This document shows, in pieces, positions 7,943 through 12,182 of a DNA stretch of 12,182 nucleotides. The DNA is from CBDUQN01 sp965369375 (GTDB taxonomy: Bacteria > Krumholzibacteriota > Krumholzibacteriia > Krumholzibacteriales > Krumholzibacteriaceae). Numbering within the stretch: the stretch's first letter is position 1; every line of letters starts with the position of its first letter. The notes beneath the pieces are model-generated. The model made no database searches and was not told the DNA's origin. It saw only the letters and a list, made by a program, of their open reading frames with translations. The stretch lies in the NCBI GenBank assembly GCA_965369375.1, contig CBDUQN010000091.1:1-12182 (forward strand), in the 5' to 3' direction. The position numbers and the translations under genes were made by a program.

Positions 7943-8708
7943 CTATTCGGAACCTGCGCCGACGGGAACGAGCGCAACCGGGGATTCATCGGCGAGATAT
8001 GCGTCATCGGTCGCCTCGAGCTTGTTATACGTAATGATATCCGTGAGGGATTCGACATAGGCTTCTCCGCGCTCGGAGTAGTCGGCGAGTGATCCCACGA
8101 TCGCCAGGCCGGTCACCTTGCCTCTGCCCGAACAGCGCATTTCCGGTAACAGCGAATCGCGATGTCCCCCAGCCGCTCTCTTCCGCCGCCTGCGCCAGCG
8201 CGAGGGGCGGCGGGATGATATCGACGCGGGCGAGAAGCTCCTCGATCTGTTCCTTGCCGACCGTCCGTTCATCATCACCGATGACTTTGTGCCGGGCAGC
8301 GAGATTCAGGAACCATTCCCGCTCGCCGCTAGTCAGAGAGTCGGTCCCGGCGTCGATAGCTTCGAGCCGCGCGCGATCCTCGAGGATCATCTCGTTTGCC
8401 CGCAGAATGAGGGGGGCAAGTGTGTGGAAGAAGATCCTTTTCTTGGCGGCGACACTTATTTCATGCGTTGTCTTGTCACGCCACCTTTCGGGGATCGTGG
8501 CCAGGTAGAGGCGCGGCACCTCGCGTATACCCTTTTGCCATGTCTCCTGTGTATACCCTTTTTCCTCGAACAGCTTTTCAATATCCTTGTACGATTCGAA
8601 CTCGAAGCGTCCGGCGGCGGATGCGTTGCAGGTCACGAGGTTGCAGGTCACGAGAAGGAATGGAACCAGACATACAGCAAGTGACATCTGTCTGAATGGC
8701 GTGAACAT
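7943..8708 (-). pseudogene. Bax/FlgJ-type N-acetylglucosaminidase (peptidoglycan hydrolase) with internal out-of-frame deletion
   Basis: Envelope wall hydrolase of the glucosaminidase family. The start at 8708 is fixed by GGGAG five bases upstream. Residues 1-30 are an export signal; LVTC occurs twice there and is only a near-miss to a lipobox. Residues about 80-195 match Bax: KKRIFFHTLAPLILRANEMI, LLARVDIIPPPLALAQAAEE, ESGWGTSRFAVTGNALFGQ, with the catalytic glutamate expected in the AAEESGWG motif. After LFGQ (8124) this frame turns into Arg-rich nonsense and stops at 8025. The true C-terminus, GLAIVGSLADYSERGEAYVE and onward, is in another frame from about 8120 and stops at 7943. The roughly 70 residues that usually lie between these motifs in the family are missing, so this is a deletion plus frame change, not a simple frameshift. 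A truncated 227-residue product could still be made but would lack much of the catalytic fold. Confidence 0.8.
8625..8654. repeat. Tandem 15-bp duplication in the glucosaminidase signal peptide
   Basis: GTTGCAGGTCACGAG occurs twice back to back (8625-8639 and 8640-8654). On the coding minus strand it encodes LVTCN twice in a row. It is in frame, so it lengthens the signal peptide by five residues without other damage. Confidence 0.9.
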
Positions 8709-8713
8709 CGTTG

Positions 8714-8718
8714 CTCCC
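8714..8718 (-). promoter_or_regulatory. Ribosome binding site deciding the glucosaminidase start
   Basis: On the minus strand, GGGAG is followed by caacg and then the ATG at 8708. This is a strong Shine-Dalgarno match, so the start at 8708 is preferred over the GTG at 8741, which lies upstream of this site. Confidence 0.7.
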
Positions 8719-8741
8719 TTTCTATTCGAAAAACCGAACAC

Positions 8742-8756
8742 CCGCAGAGATTGCGG
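8742..8756 (-). other. Stem-loop in the 80-base gap between the 831-residue gene and the glucosaminidase
   Basis: CCGCA and TGCGG form a perfect 5-bp stem with a 5-base loop. On the minus strand five T residues follow, but only after eight more bases, so it is a poor match to a classical terminator. It may attenuate transcription or stabilise the upstream mRNA end. The gap is short enough for cotranscription. Confidence 0.35.
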
Positions 8757-8788
8757 AATCTAACAGTAACCTATTATTTTATTGATAA

Positions 8789-11284
8789 CTACCGAACAAC
8801 AACGAACTTTCCCACAATTCTCGGAAATCGGCTGTCCCAGGGTTCCACGCTATACAGGTACACGCCGTTCGTTATGTCTTGTCCGTTCCGTGACAGAAGA
8901 TTCCACGGGAGCGATCCGTTTCCGTCCCTTCCGTCATGGTAGAGCGTTTGAACGAGATCGCCCGCGATAGTGAAAATTCTAACTGTGCTGCGGCATTTTG
9001 GGAGATTACGAAATTCGAGCTTCACGCCTGTAGGGTCACTGTTGTTGGGCTCTAGTCTCCAGCCTTCCAGGTTTTCTTCTGTCACTGGATTAGGAACGAC
9101 ATATACATCACGCTTGTCGAATTTCTCCGGTACCTGCGCGTTCGATTGCGGAGTCACAAACTTAAAATTTGTGGCGGGACTGTTGTAGAGATTTCCTTCG
9201 CCCTGCTTGCGGCTTATGCGTTTGCGATCGTATGCTACAACCGAATAGAAATACGGAACTCCATTGATAGCTTTATCATCGACGAATATGTAATACTCTC
9301 TTCCTCCCTGAAATCCAAGATTGTATCGAGCAAGTGCTTCGAGTGTATCGCACACCTCGTTACTCAGACCGGAGGGACAGAGAACGGCATCAAGGGGATG
9401 CTGCCAGAGTGTTTCTTCGAACATCCGCAGCAAAGACTCTCTGTCCTGCAGGTTCATTAAAGGTTCGTACTGCCACCCTCCCCGTATGAAAGGTTTCTTG
9501 AAATCGATATTGGGGGGGACGCTGTTAATAAGATCTCGAAACTCGTACAGGAACCAGAGGTCAGTACTCGGACCGCTCGCGACGGTCGTTCCAATCGGTC
9601 TGTGCCAGCCATCGGCTCTCCATATCTGATATCCCTCGAAATCCCGCCATCCTGTCATTACATCGGGAACGAGCTCGCTCAGATTATCCCAGAAGATAGT
9701 TACCTTGTTGTCGCCGGGGACGACTCTCATTTTCGGCGGTGGCGGTGGTGAATCCGTAATCCAGAAAACCTGTGTTTCCCTGCCATCGACTCCTGTTTGA
9801 TAATTACTGAAATAGGCGCTCCTCGCATAACAATTCATATAGGACCAGCGCCAGCGTTCTTCGGCGCAATCAATATTGCTCCAGATTATCTCTCCCTTCT
9901 CCGCAGTGAGCTTTTCCTCGACCCCATCGCACGCATCCGGATCCCACGCTTTTATCTTCCCGGGAATGGGAGTCTCACGCCCATTCTTTCCCGTGCTGCT
10001 CTTGCGATCCTTGTCAAACCAGTACCCGTTATGAACGATTGCGGCGTTTGCCGCGTTTTTCAGCATTCCCTCCAATCCTTCGCCGCAGACATACGCAATA
10101 TCGAACACCAGCGTGCCGCCCGGGGGCAGGAGCCCGAATGGACCGACGGAGAGGAGTATTGTATAATCGCCGGGCTTCTCCTGATCTTCGTCTATTTCAG
10201 GCGATGATAATGCGTCGTATCGCTCGAAGTCGTTTGTCGGTTTTCCGCCGCTCGCATAAGGAAGGAGGCCCTGGAAGGCGCGGAATGCTCTGTGATAAAT
10301 GGTGCCGGAGGGCACAAACAAACCGGTCGTATGGCCGAGTAGAACGATTCCGAAGTAACCCCGCGTTTTCCCGTTATCGCCGTTATCATCGAATACGTAA
10401 CCGACTTTCACGCGCACCGGCATATCGTATTTCCCGATTGTTGCACACCGGATTCCATCCCAGAAGCCGACCCTGTCATCCATGTGATAATTTCCGTATA
10501 TCCTCGGGCCGGCATCGACGTCGGCATAGATGCCGAGGCAGACATTTGTCAGGAATCTGTTCCCCTGGTTCGTGACGTAATATCGGACACCGACGAAATC
10601 ATCGAACTCGCCGTCACTCCATTGATAGGTTTCCTGCCGCACATGCAGGTTCATTGGAGTGTGTTCCGGATACAGGGCTGTTGCAGTCGCCTGATCGTCG
10701 GTATACCAGCACGAGAACATTTGCTGACCTATCGCCGAAAAATCTTCATCTATCTGTCCATCGTCGTCATCATCCCTTCCGTTGAGCCAGTCTTCATCGA
10801 CGCGGGAATCACCGTCATCATTGGCCGGACCGGGGTACCTGTTACCGCCTCTATCCCCTTCGAATGTTCGATATATAATATCAATGGGCGATTTATCCGG
10901 ATAGAATTCGGTTTCGGGATAACCCGTTGACACGTATGGGATTCCATTTATCTCAGCGCCTATCCAGATACCCGCTGCATACAAGTATTCGACGCCGGAT
11001 CCTGCAGGCCACTGAGCGGACGGCGAATCGGCCATTGGATGCGTGCTGTTCGGCAAAGAACCGAGAAAACCCCAATTGGTAACGTTCATTTGCAGTTCTC
11101 CAATGTTATGCACAAATTGTCCGTCAAGGATCAATAGCTGCTCGGGCAATTTGATTTTATCTCTTCCAGGTTGGATATCGCGGTCATTCGATTTAGCGGT
11201 CGCCATTGTTATGATTAATATGAGACCACATATCAAATATGCTTGGCTGAGGAACAGACAATAGTGAATCTTTGCTGAGCGCAT
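8789..11284 (-). CDS. Large secreted protein with Asp-rich putative calcium sites and FlgD-like sorting tail
   Basis: 831 residues, unnamed. Signal peptide about 1-30 (hydrophobic YLICGLILIITMATA). Residues about 150-182 hold two acidic DxDxDG-like runs, NDDGDSRVDED and DDDDDGQIDED, which resemble the calcium loops of thrombospondin-3 and dockerin proteins; calcium binding is inferred. The next stretch (QQMFSCWYTDDQATA, FDDFVGVRYYVTNQG, GPFGLLPPGGTLVFDIAYV) is a long domain I recall from secreted proteins of uncultured FCB phyla without a known function. A proline linker (SPPPPPK, about 508-514) leads to Fn3-like sequence (NKVTIFWDN, FEGYQIWRADGW, YFYSVVAYDR). About 724-831 is a FlgD-like sorting domain (VYVVPNPV, then IFTIAGDLVQTLYHDG, NGVYLYSVEPW). 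The ATG at 11284 has GGAG only three bases upstream, a tight spacing, but the signal peptide supports it. First gene of the minus-strand run; ends with TAG. Confidence 0.85.
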   Translation of the reverse strand: MRSAKIHYCLFLSQAYLICGLILIITMATAKSNDRDIQPGRDKIKLPEQLLILDGQFVHNIGELQMNVTNWGFLGSLPNSTHPMADSPSAQWPAGSGVEYLYAAGIWIGAEINGIPYVSTGYPETEFYPDKSPIDIIYRTFEGDRGGNRYPGPANDDGDSRVDEDWLNGRDDDDDGQIDEDFSAIGQQMFSCWYTDDQATATALYPEHTPMNLHVRQETYQWSDGEFDDFVGVRYYVTNQGNRFLTNVCLGIYADVDAGPRIYGNYHMDDRVGFWDGIRCATIGKYDMPVRVKVGYVFDDNGDNGKTRGYFGIVLLGHTTGLFVPSGTIYHRAFRAFQGLLPYASGGKPTNDFERYDALSSPEIDEDQEKPGDYTILLSVGPFGLLPPGGTLVFDIAYVCGEGLEGMLKNAANAAIVHNGYWFDKDRKSSTGKNGRETPIPGKIKAWDPDACDGVEEKLTAEKGEIIWSNIDCAEERWRWSYMNCYARSAYFSNYQTGVDGRETQVFWITDSPPPPPKMRVVPGDNKVTIFWDNLSELVPDVMTGWRDFEGYQIWRADGWHRPIGTTVASGPSTDLWFLYEFRDLINSVPPNIDFKKPFIRGGWQYEPLMNLQDRESLLRMFEETLWQHPLDAVLCPSGLSNEVCDTLEALARYNLGFQGGREYYIFVDDKAINGVPYFYSVVAYDRKRISRKQGEGNLYNSPATNFKFVTPQSNAQVPEKFDKRDVYVVPNPVTEENLEGWRLEPNNSDPTGVKLEFRNLPKCRSTVRIFTIAGDLVQTLYHDGRDGNGSLPWNLLSRNGQDITNGVYLYSVEPWDSRFPRIVGKFVVVR

Positions 11285-11352
11285 ACTCTCCGCGCTGTAT
11301 AAGGCTGAATGAAATCCCGGAACTGAGAAACTTGGCTTTGGAATACTCTTAT

Positions 11353-11381
11353 AATGTATTAAAAGAATAATCCTCAGGCAA
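11353..11381 (-). promoter_or_regulatory. Candidate promoter for the 831-residue gene
   Basis: On the minus strand TTGCCT (11381-11376) and TACATT (11358-11353) are 17 bases apart, each 4/6 to consensus. Transcription would start near 11346, about 60 bases before the ATG at 11284. Weak consensus, so tentative. Confidence 0.35.
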
Positions 11382-11457
11382 TCTCTAATTGGTTAAGTAA
11401 ATTTAAGTTGCCTGGCGCGTAAAGCGGCGCCGCGGGAATCGTCACCGATATTGGCAT

Positions 11458-11493
11458 AATCAGCTGCTGAATCAGCTCCCGAATCAGCTGCAG
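11458..11493. repeat. Three tandem 12-bp repeats (AATCAGCTnCnG)
   Basis: AATCAGCTGCTG (11458-11469), AATCAGCTCCCG (11470-11481) and AATCAGCTGCAG (11482-11493) follow each other without gaps, and another AAT starts the next unit. The period of 12 is just over one helical turn, placing the copies on nearly the same DNA face. They end about 30 bases upstream of the -10 of the small exported protein gene, in the place usual for regulator sites. Confidence 0.7.
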
Positions 11494-11523
11494 AATTTAA
11501 TGGAGCCCCCTCCGGCGTTCATG

Positions 11524-11532
11524 TGTTATACT
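11524..11532 (+). promoter_or_regulatory. Extended -10 promoter for the small exported protein
   Basis: TGTTATACT carries the TG-n extension plus TATACT (5/6 to consensus). The matching -35 position is GC-rich and poor, which fits a promoter that depends on the extended -10 or on an activator at the 12-bp repeats. The expected start near 11539 gives a leader of about 20 bases. Confidence 0.45.
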
Positions 11533-11549
11533 TCTTATCTGGAAGCAAA

Positions 11550-11555
11550 AGGAGG
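11550..11555 (+). promoter_or_regulatory. Ribosome binding site fixing the start at 11560
   Basis: A perfect AGGAGG is followed by four bases and the ATG at 11560. The longer in-frame start at 11500 has no such site and would lie upstream of the proposed promoter. Confidence 0.8.
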
Positions 11556-11559
11556 TTCG

Positions 11560-12027
11560 ATGGCCCGCCCAGGAGCAATTGCGATGCTTGCCGCCCTGCT
11601 GTTTTTGCCGGTGGTATCGCTTGCGCAGGCGACCGATGAGGAACGCGCGCCGTCGCAGCCCGTTGCGGCGTTCGAAGACAGCAGCGCGGTCTTCACGCGG
11701 AGCACTCTTCTATTCCTGTCCGATTATCCGTATAAGCCCGAAACATCGCTTCCCCAATCGATATACCTCGGGAAAAGCAACAGTACCCTGTTGAATTTCG
11801 AGGTATACAGGGCCTCCCGGCTGGAGTGCGCTCTTCAGGGTGCGAGCGCCGGCATGACACTCGGCATGGCCACCGGAGCATTCGGGATGATGACCGGCAC
11901 GTGGGATGAGCGGAGTGCGTGGTATATCACCGGGGCCATGGCGGCGTTCGGCGCGATTTTCGGCGGTACGGTCAAGGCCGATGATCCCACATGGAATCTT
12001 CGTATCCGCTGGGAGCCCAACCGCTGA
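11560..12027 (+). CDS. Small exported protein of unknown function with Gly/Ala-rich membrane-like segments
   Basis: 155 residues; I do not recognise the family. Residues 1-24 are a clear signal peptide (IAMLAALLFLPVVSLAQA, cleavage before TDEER). A polar middle (SSAVFTRSTLLFLSDYPYKP, SIYLGKSNSTLLNFEVYRAS) is followed by two glycine-rich apolar segments, QGASAGMTLGMATGAFGMMTG (split: QGASAGMTLGMATG and AFGMMTG) and WYITGAMAAFGAIFGGTVKA, separated by a short charged turn (TWDERSA). It ends NLRIRWEPNR. The paired glycine-rich segments could be a helical hairpin in the inner membrane or a glycine-zipper-like element; both are inferences from composition. The start is fixed by a perfect AGGAGG. 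It is divergent from the 831-residue gene and shares a control region with it. It ends with TGA. Confidence 0.75.
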   Translation: MARPGAIAMLAALLFLPVVSLAQATDEERAPSQPVAAFEDSSAVFTRSTLLFLSDYPYKPETSLPQSIYLGKSNSTLLNFEVYRASRLECALQGASAGMTLGMATGAFGMMTGTWDERSAWYITGAMAAFGAIFGGTVKADDPTWNLRIRWEPNR

Positions 12028-12136
12028 TTTCTCCCCGCCCCGTCAATTTCTCAATATTTTTCATGCGCGCGCGGCGCCATCTTTCGCCTTCACCGACGGC
12101 ACGCCGGACTTTGGAAATTTCACGCGGGATTTGGGC

Positions 12137-12180
12137 GCAGCCGGATTTTGAGAGAGCTACATGGCGCTGCAATTTTTTTT
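12137..12180 (+). terminator. Possible terminator at the window end
   Basis: GCAGC (12137-12141) pairs with GCTGC (12166-12170), with a long interior, and two bases later comes a run of eight T (12173-12180). The T-run is typical but the stem is only 5 bp and the loop is 24 bases, so confidence is modest. It would end the transcript of the small exported protein about 110 bases after its stop codon. Confidence 0.35.
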
Positions 12181-12182
12181 GT

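Noticed and set aside
8118..8684. Plus-strand 188-residue open frame opposite the glucosaminidase
   Set aside because: Antisense shadow of a recognised coding region.
9797..10930. Plus-strand open frames opposite the 831-residue gene
   Set aside because: Shadows; the minus-strand frame has a signal peptide, domain order and sorting tail.
11350..11355. Perfect TATAAT on the plus strand as a promoter for the small exported protein
   Set aside because: No acceptable -35 at 16-18 bases upstream, and it would give a leader of about 200 bases, while a closer extended -10 exists at 11524-11532.
11424..11433. 10-bp palindrome GCGGCGCCGC
   Set aside because: Simple GC-rich palindrome without a T-run or partner; nothing supports a function.
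1..12182. CRISPR array, defence system, prophage or insertion sequence
   Set aside because: No regularly spaced identical repeats with unique spacers, no nuclease, transposase or integrase sequence, and no terminal inverted repeats with target duplications were seen.

Overview
The window looks like a fragment of an uncultured bacterium from the Fibrobacteres-Chlorobi-Bacteroidetes (FCB) neighbourhood, for example Krumholzibacteriota, Eisenbacteria or Latescibacterota. This is an inference. It rests on two very large secreted proteins ending in FlgD-like / type-A sorting-type C-terminal domains, one of them with choice-of-anchor-type Ig and beta-helix modules, and on an 831-residue envelope protein of a style I recall from those phyla. 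No rRNA, tRNA, CRISPR array, transposase or phage gene was seen.

Layout: (1) 1-606, plus strand: C-terminal part of a flavodoxin-fold NAD(P)H-dependent FMN reductase-like protein, cut by the window edge and apparently frameshifted near position 53. (2) 607-960: non-coding, with a weak integron attC-like right end. (3) 961-2622, minus strand: secreted parallel beta-helix protein. (4) 2623-2961: divergent control region with one promoter each way, three GTTGAAC repeats and an 8-bp inverted repeat touching the rightward -35. (5) 2962-6735, plus strand: 1257-residue modular surface protein made of eight propeller-type repeats, an Ig-like domain, a beta-helix, Fn3-like modules and a FlgD-like sorting tail. 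(6) 6736-6978: short convergent gap with a possible terminator. (7) 11284 down to 6979, minus strand: a three-gene run of an 831-residue secreted protein with acidic Asp-rich segments and a sorting tail, a Bax/FlgJ-type N-acetylglucosaminidase, and a Phenol_MetA_deg-type outer-membrane beta-barrel. The last two are broken, the first by an internal out-of-frame deletion and the second by one in-frame TAG. (8) 11285-11559: second divergent region, with three tandem 12-bp repeats. (9) 11560-12027, plus strand: small exported protein of unknown function, followed by a possible terminator at the window end.

Functionally this is cell-envelope and surface-protein territory. The two divergently transcribed beta-helix-containing proteins (3 and 5) share a promoter region and may be co-regulated. 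The minus-strand run couples an exported protein with a wall hydrolase and an outer-membrane channel. The lesions in three genes (1 and the last two of 7) could be real decay or consensus errors in the assembly, and read mapping would separate these. No secretion apparatus for the sorting-tail proteins lies in the window. I did not identify a defence system or other clearly novel multi-gene system. The most notable items are the two broken genes, the two repeat-bearing control regions and the architecture of the 1257-residue protein.
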